Assembly (NCBI GenBank): GCA_008692225.1
Contig: VICG01000004.1
Coordinates: forward strand, 3,143,001-3,207,000
Origin: Monilinia fructicola
Lineage: Eukaryota; Ascomycota; Leotiomycetes; Helotiales; Sclerotiniaceae
Direction of reading: 5' to 3'
Length of the DNA stretch: 64,000 nucleotides
This document shows positions 52,378-64,000 of this stretch, one piece after another. The notes under the pieces were generated by a model. That model ran no database searches. It saw only the letters and a program-made list of their open reading frames with translations, and had not been told where the DNA came from. Each line of letters starts with the position of its first letter. The first letter of the stretch is position 1. The translations under genes were made by a program, and so were the position numbers.

Positions 52378-54639
52378 ATAGATGAAATATGTTGTTAAAT
52401 GAAGGTGTGCTCAAGAGGTAACGATCAAAATTCATGAGTCGACAGGAATATTAAGATGGTAGAAAGAGGTCATCGGCTAGGATGAAGAATAAGCCATGAG
52501 TGTAAGTCTTACATATCAGAATTAGAACTACATCTCCAATTCCCATCTGATCAAGCGTTTTCATACGTTTTCATACGCTCCGTTCTCAATGACAGACTAA
52601 GGTTACTTCGCTCAATAACCCTACAATACCATCTTGGCGACGACGACGTGGTGTCAGAATGCCCCACAGTCTATATCGGACCTAATCTCCGCGCGCAGGC
52701 TCATATCTGTCTACTCTTTCGAAGATGATCGTGAGCGGATAAAGTTGAACATCGACGAAGACAGTAGCTGCAGCTGAACTCATTGAACTTCGGTGTTCGC
52801 ATATATATTTTTGTCTTTGATGCCCTCCCTGTATAATCATCAGTGGACAGTGATGTACCCACGTAGTATTTCAGAGGTTAATAGAATGAGATGCTATACA
52901 GAGTAGAAGAATATTCCACTGTGAGAGGCCCATAATAGGAATACCACCAGTGTACGAGTCTGCGCAAGAACAGAAGTGAGGCAATCGTGCTTAGTCATCT
53001 AAGGTTATTGGTGTCCGTTTCTCTTCTTCCATCCCGTTTCCCACATCCTTTCATTTTTTATCCGAAACCAACTTTTCCAATCGCTTTGCTTGAACTCAAC
53101 ATGACCGTCGATGGGAAATCTCGATGTCGTTGGTCGCTCAAAGCTTTATCTTATCCCAGGGAATGAAGTTGACAGCGATATTGATTTCTTCGCTTCTTCC
53201 TAATTACCTCCCCGAGGCACTACCTTCAATCTCCAGATTTCTCCATTTGACTTTCAATCCAAGATCAAAGTCATCCCGATATTGTTTTTTGCTTTTTGAT
53301 GTCATCATCTTTTCTGTGGGTTGGATGGCACCGGACTTGATCAATTCACCGATGTCTAATCTGACTGTGCTGGCCTTTTCAGCTCCTGTGGACCGTGTGA
53401 GCTAAACCCGACGCAGTATTTTGAGACATGGAGTTATCAACCTGGATTCTTTGGATGTGTGAGGCTATGATTCGACTCAGTACAAGTGTCTGAAGTATAC
53501 AATTCTTGCTCATAAACCAAAGGCTTTTCGTGCAGCGGCGAAAATGCATTAGGCTGGTCTGCGATACTCTTTTGCTGCGGGGATAAAATCGCCCTTGACA
53601 TTTGTTGGTAATTTGTACTGCAAGTGTATTAGGGAATTTGATGATTGAGCGTTCTACTCACCTCTTTACTACCCAAGCCAACGAGCACACACATGGTATC
53701 TCATTAACACTATGCATTTGCGGCATGATATTTTTACGTGCCGGAATAGCTTCCCGGTTGTATTCAGTTTGCAACCAGAATCCGTAACTACAAGAACTAT
53801 TCTCTCGAGCTCATTGTCCTCCTTTTCGAAGGCCCGTAATATTACACCGCTGGCCATGGCGTTTTCTCTGTTCCTAACTTGTCAGGTCAGTCAATTATCG
53901 TCCTATGACTCTTACAGTGAGTGAGCTTTGGTTTGGTAAAGTTCCAAGCTCTACATAGTTTCACAAATCTTTTCTCAGCTTCTCTAAATTATTTCCCCAA
54001 CGTGTTTCTGAGCGAAGGACTGTAGGAAAATCCTCCGATCAATGCTATCTTTTAAATAGTGTTACTAAATGTCAGCCTTTGATAAATCACCATTCTCTGT
54101 GCCTTCTTGCCGTGACTAATGTACTTTGCGGGACTATTTCTCCAGTTCTTTCAATTTTGTTTCGGCTTTGAATTTTCATATAGAGGAGGAGATGGTGACT
54201 TAGAGAAACACTCATGAGTATGGAGCACATAAAAGAGAACATTCCTGTCAACGCCTGCAACGAAGTAAAACGTTTGTCTGTTGGTAAGTTCTTTCATTGA
54301 CTTTAATCAACCGACAAACAATGCAAGAAAGCTACAGAGAAACGCAACATTTTTCACTATCGGCTGTGCCAATATTTGTTCTGTGGTTTGATCCATGTGA
54401 TGTGAACTCCGCTGTCGGATCATGCAAGCAGGTGCTTGGGTTTGAACAACTAACATTTTCCGACTGCTGGATACTAAAAATCACCATAGCGACACTTGAC
54501 CATTAAACTCTTGCTTTCTTTCATACCAAGTTTGAATATGATTGGAAAAGACATTTTGCAGCTCCTAGAGCGGAATGGCCCGATAATGTTGTCATTGTTT
54601 TGCTCTCTTGGCTACAAGTTACGATTAGGCATAGCGATA
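52378..54639. other. Non-coding stretch
   Basis: No supportable gene. The decamer GTTTTCATAC occurs twice in a row at about 52557-52577. Short frames at 53.1-54.5 kb show no motifs. Confidence 0.5.
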
Positions 54640-56458
54640 TCGATTTTTAAAAGACTGTCACCGCTCACCTTGACTATGTGCGTGGTAGGAATTATACCTT
54701 TGTCCGAGTCGAACAAAAGTTGCCAAAAATTCGCAGCAGATTTGGTGACAACGGTAATACACAAAATCAACTACTAGAGTATGGTTATTCCTGTTTGGTT
54801 GGTCTTGGAGATGACGTGGAGGAACAGATTGAACTTCGGATTCAGAATCTGGAGACAGAAATCCATAAGGATGGACAACCATGAAGAATATTTAATCGTA
54901 GTTGTTCGAAGTTGAAAACGTATGGGCGTAACAACGACCAAGCAAGTACCAAAAAATCTACCCCTGCACAAGAGGCACAAGGTGGGAATTCTTTCAATCG
55001 TGGCCTTCCGAGCGATTCTATCAAGTCTAAGTAGAAAAGAGTTCCTCGTGCTCCAGATTCAATTCAGCACGACGAAAAATGAAGGAAGCACAATGTTCGT
55101 TTGTTTCCTGTTCCGTTCAATCTTCCTTGCATTTGCAGATAGACTGATGGTGAATAATGAAAGCCGATGCAATTGCTAGCTCTCTAGTATGTTAACGTTT
55201 GAGTAATACTTTTTCCATATTTTGCAACAGCCAAATACTCAAGGTGTAGATTCACACGTCTACAGAAGCTCTAATGGGAGTCTGATCTACAGTGCCTGGA
55301 GAATTTGAGGTCACGATAATGTTAGTAACACGCGCCGAAAGACTTGCTGCAAAACAGACGCCGCGAAAGAAGATATCTAGCAATTGCCAAGAAATTGCAG
55401 GGTACAACAATTTAGCTACGAGAATCCGAGAAAGAGCGACATGGCCTCGAAAGAGAGCACGAAGTCTAAAGTCAAACCAGAAGCAGATAGAACAGTAATC
55501 TCCGGAGAATCTGCTAGAACAAAGAGACAAAGAAATCATGGATTTTAAGGGGGAACTTGAGAGGGTGGACTTGAGGAGCGGAAGACCTCATCTCAATTCT
55601 TAGAACTTGGTGCTACATCTTGTGAGGTTTTCATGGAAAATATCATTGAAATCATTGGCAAAATCTTTGATATGATTTAACAACTTCCATATAGAAACTA
55701 TCTGGTCAAGCTTCCCCAGTTGATTCATCACGAGCAGCTCCAAAACATCATTTTTCATAGTTTAGGTCGAGGCAATCTATCTCCACAACTTATTGAGAAT
55801 TTTGGGGGCAGCCTAGCATCAATGAATACACTTGTGGGTTTGAAAGCATTGAAATTATGCTGCCTAGGGATTTGAGTATTTGGGTCTGACTTCCCCATAG
55901 TTGAAGGATCATCTTCTGAATATTCTGCCAAGTCCCGAGAGAATTTGATACGCACAAGTGAGTGTAATATTTCTCCATCAATACAAAGAGGCGCTGGCGA
56001 ACAACTTTTGAGATGGAATCTTCGTAGTGAGTAATCTCGATCGAGCTACCCTTCATATCATTATCATGGACAAAAGTTTTATGTCAAGATTCATTGATTC
56101 CGAAGCTGAGCGTCTAACAATTGGAAACCCTCAAGTTATATCTTTCTTCTCTCGAGATTCCAGTAATGATGTTGGGAGTATTTGGAGTGGACTTTCAACC
56201 TAAAGTCACGACAAGGAGACGTGGAAAGCCCGACAAAGTCGAATTTTGAGTATAGTTCGAGTGGCATTGAGAGAGTCAACATTGAACCTCAAAGATTATG
56301 AGATGGTAACGTTTACTCCAGGTACCCCATACAATCACCGACCAATGACAGTTGAAACCAACAATGGCATGATCGGCGATGAAACAAATGACGCCTTTAT
56401 TATCGACTTTTGTATATTCAGCCGGCCGTTTTTGTATAAAATAAAGAGAGATTGATCG
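54640..56458 (+). pseudogene. Coding-like relic, unidentified
   Basis: Plus-strand pieces read like protein but are broken. At 54678-54884 there is a helical, Glu/Arg-rich frame ending EEQIELRIQNLETEIHK. At 55292-55498 a basic, coiled-coil-like frame ends at a TAA, yet the same frame continues for 34 codons after it (SPENLLEQRDKEIMDFKGEL). At about 56221-56455 a further frame contains LNLKDYEMVTFTPGTPYNHR. The in-frame TAA at 55496-55498 looks like a genuine substitution stop, so real decay is likelier here than in the PKS. No family recognised. Confidence 0.35.
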
Positions 56459-57424
56459 AAGTGGCTAGAATTTCAGCATTATTACGAGCCTCATAAAACT
56501 TTTTGTGCAATTCTGGCCTATCGATATCTGGGTTGGGGCCGTCTATCAAAGCCATTGTAATGAAATGAAGATTAGATGGTGTCTATGAGGACCCTCAGGA
56601 AAAGAATAGGATCCCAGTGGCTCGAAAGACAAAATTGTAAAGCTGTCGTCTGTCAGCACAGCTAAGCAGGGCGTTTCTAGAAACATCCCAAGAATACCGA
56701 ACACTCACAACCAATGAATAAGAGTTTCAGTAAATTGAATCAAGCTGCACTCTACAACTTTAAGAAGCTCGGTGATAGTCAAGCAATATTGGTGAACATG
56801 ACATCAATAATGTTCCGGAAGCGAAGTTGAGTCACTTTAACAGTAGCCATGTCTTCAATACCTATGCACCCCTTTTCACGCTTATATCTGAAGGGATATG
56901 AACCTTCCAACTCATTTGGACCAGTCTGTCTTGATAGTTGATCTGTTTTAAGTAAATCAGAATTGTTCACTCATCCTAGTTGGAAGTATGATTAGTTTAT
57001 CATCAATATGTGGGTTATGTAGGTTATGTTCGTTAATCAATAGCATAGACTACAGTATAGACAAGTGGAAAATTTGAACCAGCTTACCCCGCGAATAATG
57101 TAAATGTCAGACTGTTCTGTATTGGTTGGTTCGTATGATACTACATGCTCTTAGCCAATTGGCTGAATTGAGTCATCTCGCCATGCATCATTGCAACCTC
57201 CAAGATACACGTCAAAAGAACATACCGTGTTACATGTGTTATGCATCTGCTTATCTTCAATCTTGGATCACATTTAGATGTAACACCTCGATTCATTCAG
57301 TAGGACTATATCCAGTCAAATTTGCATGTTGTGGAACATTCTACAACTCGAAACCGATATGTTTAACGTGTAAGTAATCAATTGACCATTTTTCTTTCCA
57401 CGTTCGTCTCTTCATCTCTTCAAT
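56459..57424. other. Intergenic stretch upstream of the permease
   Basis: No gene. A pyrimidine-rich leader (TTTCTTTCCACG...CTCTTC) immediately precedes the permease ATG. Confidence 0.5.
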
Positions 57425-59424
57425 ATGGCACTGAAGAATAAATACACAGTAGATGAGAGCGCTCTACATGTCACATCAATCTTCCAGAAAACAGGTGACC
57501 ATGCAGTCATCGACCATGAAGCCGATGCCGATGAGGAAATCCTAGTCTCATTGGGATATAAACAAGAGTTCAAAAGGGAACTATCAATTTGGTCATCTTT
57601 CGGCGTCTCCTTTTCTTGTCTGGGTCTCTTGCCGTCAATTGCATCTACTCTTAGCTTTAATCTTGCCTACAGTGGGCCCGCTGGCTCAGTATGGGGATGG
57701 CTTGTTGCAGGAATACTCATCCAATTCGTTGCATTGGCAATGGCGGAATTGTGTTCCAGTATGCCAACGGCTGGAGGTCTTTATTATGCTTCGGCGGTCC
57801 TGGCTCCAGAAGGTTATGGACCATTGTGCTCTTGGGTAGATTTTGATTCCTTGTCATAATACTCTTACTAGATTTAACACGTCGATAGATAACTGGGTGG
57901 TCAAACTTTGCTGGCGAAGTCACTGCACCCTGCGCCCTCAATTATGCCCTCGCGGCTATGATATTGACTGCGGCTCAAATCGTTCACCCTGAATATGTAA
58001 TTCAAACATATCACGTATATCTTTTGCTCTTGGCGCTTCTATTCCTCCAAGGTCTCCTTGCCATGAATTCTACCAAATTTATTGGACGACTAAATACGTT
58101 GGGAACAATCACAAATGTTGTCGTATTTTTGGTATTCATTGTCTGGTTTCCAGCTGGATCAATCAACGAGCCGAAAATAAATCCAAATCGAGTGGTTTTG
58201 GACTTCTGAAGGCATCGTCAACGGAACGGAATGGCCTACTGGCTTTGCATTTTTGATGGGTTTCTTGTCCGTTATTGTAAGTTCTTCTCATCCGCGATCG
58301 GAACTGGACTCACTGTGGAACTGGACTCACTGTGGAACAGTGGACCATGGCTGGATATGATGCACCATTTCATTTGAGCGAAGAATGTTCGAATGCAAAT
58401 ATTGCTGGCCCGAGGGCAATTGTTCTGACGGCTCAGTTGGGTCTTTGGCTTGGTTGGGCATCTATCCTGGTCATTGCTTATACAGTGAAGGATGTTCAAG
58501 ATGTGGTTTCTGGGAAATATGGACAACCAATGGTATATCACCCGTTTCAAGGACTCAAAAATATTTACTCAGTTGTGTGACAGGGAAGTCTGTGTCTTCA
58601 AGTACTGGGTCCAAAAGCCGGACTTGCTATGTTTTCACTCAACATATTCGCTCAATTCTTTGTCGGGCAAGGGTAAGTCATCAAACTTCTTATCTCTGTG
58701 TCTTTGCTATTCAATTCACAACTCTAACCTATTTTAATCTTAGTGTGACAGTTGTTTCCTCCCGAGTCGTCTACGCATATTCCAGAGATGGTGCCCTTCC
58801 TGGTTCTTACTGGCTCAAACAAGTTAACTCTCGCACCAAGACCCCAGTCTATGCCGTCTGGTTTGTACTGATTCTAGGCGCTCTTCTTGGCCTACTCATG
58901 TTTGCGAGCCCGGTCGCTATCGGAGCTATCTTTAGTATGGGGGCTATTGCGCAATACATCGCTTTTATATTCCCGATTGCATTGAAGTTATTCAGTGCCA
59001 GAGGGAGATTTCGCCCTGGTAATATCTCAACATCTTCTTTGTTCCCCATCCAGAAACTATAAGCCGTCGACTAATCCCCCCCTCAGGTCCCTGGAATCTA
59101 GGTCGCTTCTCCACACCCATCGGTTTCGTAGCTGTAGCTTGGGTCTCGCTCATAATTCCCATTCTCTGCTTTCCATCCGTCACAGGAGCGGATTTGGATG
59201 ATCTTAATATGAACTATACCTGTTTGATATATGGTGGTGTGATGAGTTTGGCAATGGTGTGGTATACTGTTAGTGCGAGGAAATGGTTTAAAGGACCTAG
59301 GATCAATGTGGAGCATTTAATTCATGGGGATGGGGTTGAGGCTGCGGAAGGAGTGATTGTGGGAGGTGAGGGAAAGGAAGATGAGCCGGCTGACAGAAGG
59401 GAGGGCAAGTTGAAGGATGGGTGA
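57425..59424 (+). CDS. APC-superfamily amino acid/GABA/choline permease, with a 1-bp frameshift
   Basis: Family role: plasma- or vacuolar-membrane uptake of amino acids, GABA or choline-like solutes. Six exons: 57425-57835, 57889-58276, 58341-58532, 58584-58672, 58744-59018 and 59087-59424. Frame-corrected length is 563 aa, normal for the family. The first helices follow FKRELSIWSSFGVSFS. The signature MAELCSSMPTAGGLYY, the GYDAPFHLSEE segment and the SRVVYAYSRDGALP region are typical of the UGA4/HNM1-like branch. About 12 hydrophobic segments can be counted. One extra T in the T4 run at 58196-58199 shifts the frame and gives a stop at 58207-58209; all downstream exons are intact in the other frame. 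Substrate not assignable. Intron 3 has a tandem duplication running to its 3' splice site. Confidence 0.87.
58300..58340. repeat. 17-bp tandem duplication inside a permease intron
   Basis: GGAACTGGACTCACTGT occurs at 58300-58316 and 58317-58333, followed by a partial third copy GGAACAG that forms the intron's acceptor. The intron (58277-58340) is still of normal length. Confidence 0.9.
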
Positions 59425-62400
59425 GGATTCGCGGCAATACTAGATGAGGGTGAGAGCAGAAGAAAATATTGTGTTGGGGTGGAAGTTCAATTGGTTGACA
59501 GAAGTATATCTTTATTGAAAGTGAGTTAGATGAAGGGTTTTTCCCGGAACACGCACAGTTAATGCAGTTATCTTGATCGCTGGTACCTTTTGTTATCATA
59601 TTTTCTGAATTTTAGTCACGGTTATCAGTGAGCAGTCAGTATCACTAACAAAACTCTCCACTCACAATTCTCGCTCAAGATACAGCCAATTTCTGAGGTC
59701 CCGCAAGCATCCTCCACCTGTCCCTAGATTGAATTATCAAGCAATTGGGTACCCGAATACTCAACGAGTTTGGCAGATGCAAGTTGCGGCCTCTCCTATA
59801 GCCTCTGTGGTAACGTAGCAGCTGCAGATACTTGTTTCTATTTCTTTATGAGTTATTATTTCTAGCACTACATTTGTCCCGCGTCTGAACTTTGATCAAC
59901 TGATTATAGCGTTTTGAAAATTTGAAGATGAATTGGAAAAGTAAATTTTTATTGCTTAGCTGGCACTCTAAGTTGTGATGAGTATCTAAGGCCTTGATAT
60001 CATACTCTAAACCAAAAAGTCAAACTAAACGCCATTTCACACGGGTCAAATGGCTCTGTAAGATTCCCTTTCATTGATGATCAAAGTAGTGTTTCTTTCC
60101 ATTGATTCTGCGGGCTATCATGTCACAACTTCCGGATTCCTCCTCAATTATCCACTTATATATCTCCATTCTCAGCTCCTTTGTCGATTGTTTGCTTAAT
60201 TATGCATTGTGAATTCTTTCTACTGTTGCTTTTATCATTGTTCTACAACCGATGAATTAAGATCTAGTATCTCTACCTTAACGCTCTCACTCTCGAATTC
60301 TTATTTTATTCTTTGGGATATTGGAAGATTCCAAGGTCTGAAAATTTAGACTCAATTTTTCACTTCTAGAGACTATGTACTCTTTAATTTCACCTGGAAA
60401 ATCAACTTTCTTATAGTAGAATTGATATACACTTTGTTAGTCTTAGGAGAACTTACCATGCTTACCTTTATTCATAGATTCTGCCCGAACAGATTTCTGC
60501 GAAAAGCTCACGGCCCACTTTGAAACAGATCCTCGAGAAAAACCTGATTTGACCGATATTATGTGCCTGTATCTCGTTCTGTTCACCTTCATATATCGCG
60601 TGAAGTTGCTTGAAGGGAGGGACGTTGAGTAAGCGAGCTGAAAGTTTGGTGAGGGAACAGTTTGTGGTGCTTGATTGGCGTAAAACTGTTATCCAAGATT
60701 ATGTCTTTTGCTGTAGGGCTTCTTTGCTAGAATAAAAGAAACATACTGTGGAATTGGTTTTTCGGGGGTATATAAATCTGTTAGTATTATCACGTAGCAC
60801 TTCATATGTTTCGAGTAAGAAAACAAATGGATAGCTTCAGCCTTTCAGCGTCGAAGTATTTTGCTTCGTTCTGGTTTCATTATATAACCACGTTCATATC
60901 TTCTTTATTACATCTTATAGTAGAAGCGTAAGAATTATGGCTCATCAAATCGATATAATTTTAGTATCAAAATAGATATCTTACAGCATACAGTGGATTA
61001 AATTATACAAAGATAAACTGCAAACTATAGCGCAATCCGGGTTGACCGCTCAAGTCATACCGTTAATAGAAAAAAGCTGCCTTGATCAATAGAATCCCAG
61101 AGTAAACTGGTTTATACGATTTAACCTCAAAACGATAGATATCTCTATATTAACAAAACCTGCGTTTCCCAACCACTTGAAACCTCGAGTCTGATCTATA
61201 ACCACCCGGGCAAAGTCATTCATTCAAACAAGACAAACTACAAGTCCGCCGATTGAGATGAGCTGAAACGACTTCTAAGATAACCTCAAGACCAACACTT
61301 TGCTATGGGAAATTGGATATCTCATCTTGAGTGAATTATTCGATCACCGAGCTCGAGATATACGGTAAGGCGTAAGATATATTATTCCTTATTTCCACTC
61401 ATATGACTAGTAGATATAATAATGATGACGAATTACAACGACAAAATTTCCTACTGCCATCAAGTAGAAACCAACTAGCCACATGAAACCCTAACTGACG
61501 CGAAATCCTTCTCATCCCTCCATTCTCTCCACTACAACATCCCATTCCGATACCACAGCATCTCAAGCTTCTATACAATTCCCAAGCAATAAACCACCCT
61601 TTGCCGTCCGCTCCAAATATCTAATTTTCATGCCATGAGCTTACAAACGAAGAAAACTCGTAGGTTTTTATATGCCATGGTTTGTTACTCCTCTAATACA
61701 ATTTTCTAAATTACTTTCTTAGATTTGATACATCATGTTGTTCACAATTCATATCACAAAGTTAGCTAGTATCAACGCTAATTACTATGAATTACCTCAA
61801 TTGACCAATGGCCTCTAGTCTCAACTCCGCAGTATGAGAATAGCTTGCGAATTATAGTTCGGTATTGGATTGTAGAAACATAGGGCGTTGGATCAATGAT
61901 ATGCGTATGATATTTGGGAGTTAATCGTTTACCTTTGTTTTTAAACATATCGATATCGATATCCTAATTTCTATCTTATGATGAATTAAGATATATCATG
62001 TATATTAAGAACTAATCAGTGAAGAATGAAGATGTCCGAGAATCGTTTCAGTATTTTTGTTGTCGATTCTTTCGTTAAAGGGGTAGATAATTGTTTACTC
62101 ATCGCTTAATTAACATGTATACGGCTATCGTTGCTCAGTAATACATGATATTTCTATCCTTACTATTGTTCTTTGCAGCTTTACGTACGTATATCAATGT
62201 GCTTTTATACTCCCGTTGCATGTGCATCTGAAGTATCACCGATTGGCTTTAAGAAAGAGCAAAAATATTCCATCAAATATCTTATTATAATCTCATAGAC
62301 CTTTCCTGTTCACCCATCCATCTCCATCATTCAGAGTGGTTGATATCCCAAGCGCATAGTTGAGTAATCCACCATAAAATATAGAGTAGTTAAACTATTT

Positions 62401-63036
62401 CTAACTTGAATCTCATCAATATTCATCTAAAGTCAATAGAAACCTCAATTAAGCATCTCTGTTATCCAATAACTCGTCTATTCAGAAGCATGATTGTGAT
62501 ACATCACCTCATGATCAAGATCAAAATTAACAGAATACAATGAACAAAGCTGCTCAGGACCAACGGATCCAAGTACCTACCTGTTGTACCCCCTATTAAT
62601 CGTCAAACCAACAACCAACAACGAACAAAACCATCATCGCCATCATCGTCATCATCCCATACCTCCAATATTCTCCCCATCTGTATCAATAGACGAACAA
62701 AATGCATTCTAGGTATATACCTCTCTCCCGCCACACCCAACCACCCTCCCCCCTCCCACATTAAATCTCAAATTTCAAATTTCAATTCAAGACTCATGGC
62801 TCAAAACTCAAGACTCAAGACTCAAGCATTTCATCCTCCACCACTCCCCATCTAACATACACTCCAAATCCAAACCCTACAACCTTTCCCCCTCTCCTCC
62901 CAAACTCCACTGAATCCCAATAACCTCCCGCCACAACCTCTCCTTCACAACATGATTTAGTCAACAATCTCGAAATCCATCACACCATACAATTTCCCAA
63001 CGGAAGTTCCTCCTCTTTTATTCCTCAATCTAAGAT

Positions 63037-63083
<47 letters not shown>

Positions 63084-63894
63084 ACTCTTCCTTCTTCCCT
63101 CGCCTTCTCCTTGCCTTCCCCTTTGTTCCAAAACCTACATAAACCAATAGCTAAAAACCACAAATGTTAAACTATCCATCCATTCATCCATCCAAAAAAC
63201 CCAGCTTAATAATCCACAACCACAACCACAACCACCACAACCACCAGCGCCATCAGCAGCAGCAGCATCCATACACATCCCCTCTCAACCCCCCAAACAC
63301 TCACACACCAACATCCCAACATCCCATATAAACCTTCCCTAACCCCCTACCCTTCGCACATCCCTCAACATCGCCAACTCCCTCAACTCCTCAATCCCAA
63401 CCCATACTTATAACCCTCCCTTCCCCTCCGCATGTGCCTCCTTCCCTCCTTCTCCTCTTTCATCTACCACACCACCGCACTAATGTAACTTTACCAAGGT
63501 ATTTAATGAGCGAGATGCTACATATATTCTCCGGGCGAGAGGCTTTAACACCCGTGAATATTCTCTCCGTTCTCTCCGTTTTCTGTGTATAGAAGATTTG
63601 TAGTGGAATAATTAGAGAACAAGGGTATTTGCAAAAATGGATGGATAGATGTAAAAAATGGGGAGTTTTCTTTCTAAACCTACTAGAAAAGATATCAAGT
63701 GTAAGTAAACATACATGCGTACATACATACAATATTGACCAGATCCATGGCCCAACTAGACGCCAAGATGACACATGCCAATTATCATCCAGATCATCTT
63801 CTATTCCACTTCATACCATTCCTTATGCTACATCATCACTGCGACCACCCTCTCCTCTAATTACCCTTTCAATTCCCCCCAGCACTTGTATCAT
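59425..63894. other. 4.5-kb stretch with no supportable gene
   Basis: No gene-like frame. From about 60.8 to 62.5 kb it is AT-rich. From about 62.6 to 63.5 kb the plus strand is strikingly poor in G and rich in C and A, with trinucleotide (ATC-type), CAACCA-type and AC repeats. The right end is the 3' flank of the minus-strand gene that stops at 63895. Confidence 0.55.
63039..63080. repeat. (AC)21 dinucleotide microsatellite
   Basis: An uninterrupted run of 21 AC units. The Cys/Val-repeat frame on the minus strand is a by-product of this repeat. Confidence 0.97.
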
Positions 63895-64000
63895 TTAACC
63901 AGCATGCTCCACAATCTCAGATCTGACCTTTCCGTCTTCAATCCATGTTCTCAATTGCTCTGGCAATGGAACTTCCTTATAATCTCCTTCACCTTCCTCG
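63895..64000 (-). CDS. C-terminal end of a gene running off the window
   Basis: The minus strand is open from the window edge to a TAA at 63895-63897, giving about 34 codons: acidic at first (EEGEGDYKEVPLPEQ), then RTWIEDGKVRSEIVEHAG. Composition is protein-like and charged, and the edge cut is in frame. The family cannot be identified from this piece. Low but real support. Confidence 0.5.
   Translation of the reverse strand, partial: EEGEGDYKEVPLPEQLRTWIEDGKVRSEIVEHAG

Noticed and set aside
62957..63163. Minus-strand frame with a Val-Cys repeat
   Set aside because: Produced by the (AC)21 run; no other gene character.

Overview
The window looks like nuclear DNA of a filamentous ascomycete. 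Genes carry short GT-AG introns (mostly 48-70 bp). The gene families are typically fungal: a non-reducing polyketide synthase with a starter-unit domain, Zn2Cys6 regulators, scytalone dehydratase, naphthol reductase and an Rrn11-like Pol I factor. The moderate AT-richness and overall gene style suggest Leotiomycetes (Sclerotiniaceae-like). That placement is inference, not a database result.

Layout. At 1.4-2.9 kb (-) lies a hypothetical protein with two RRM-like stretches. From 3.8 to 37.8 kb there is a loose gene cluster: an intradiol ring-cleavage dioxygenase (-), divergent from a phenol 2-monooxygenase-type flavoprotein (+); scytalone dehydratase (-), divergent from a tetrahydroxynaphthalene-reductase-like SDR (+, one frameshift); a Zn2Cys6 regulator (-) divergent from a second Zn2Cys6 regulator (+); an alpha/beta hydrolase (+); about 7.4 kb without a supportable gene; and a non-reducing PKS (SAT-KS-AT-PT-ACP-TE, +) broken by many 1-bp indels. 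From 37.8 to 63.9 kb, ordinary genes alternate with long empty stretches: an MDR-family oxidoreductase (-, one frameshift), a coding-like relic, an Rrn11-like factor (+), a small secreted protein (-), a possible small gene (+), a GNAT acetyltransferase (+), another relic and an APC-family permease (+, one frameshift). The window ends in the last codons of a minus-strand gene.

How the genes may work together. PKS, naphthol reductase and scytalone dehydratase are the core of DHN-melanin-type pentaketide chemistry. The flavin monooxygenase and intradiol dioxygenase are the hydroxylation and ring-opening pair of phenol/catechol catabolism, and the alpha/beta hydrolase resembles enol-lactone hydrolases of the same route. 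Their interleaving with two regulators suggests either a pathway that makes and then oxidises or cleaves a naphthol-type polyketide, or two modules that merely sit together. I regard this mixed layout as the most interesting feature.

Integrity. Every break I could trace in the PKS is a 1-bp gain or loss, often in a short homopolymer, with no clear substitution-derived stop. Three other genes carry one homopolymer +1 each. Sequencing or assembly indels are therefore a serious alternative to real gene decay.
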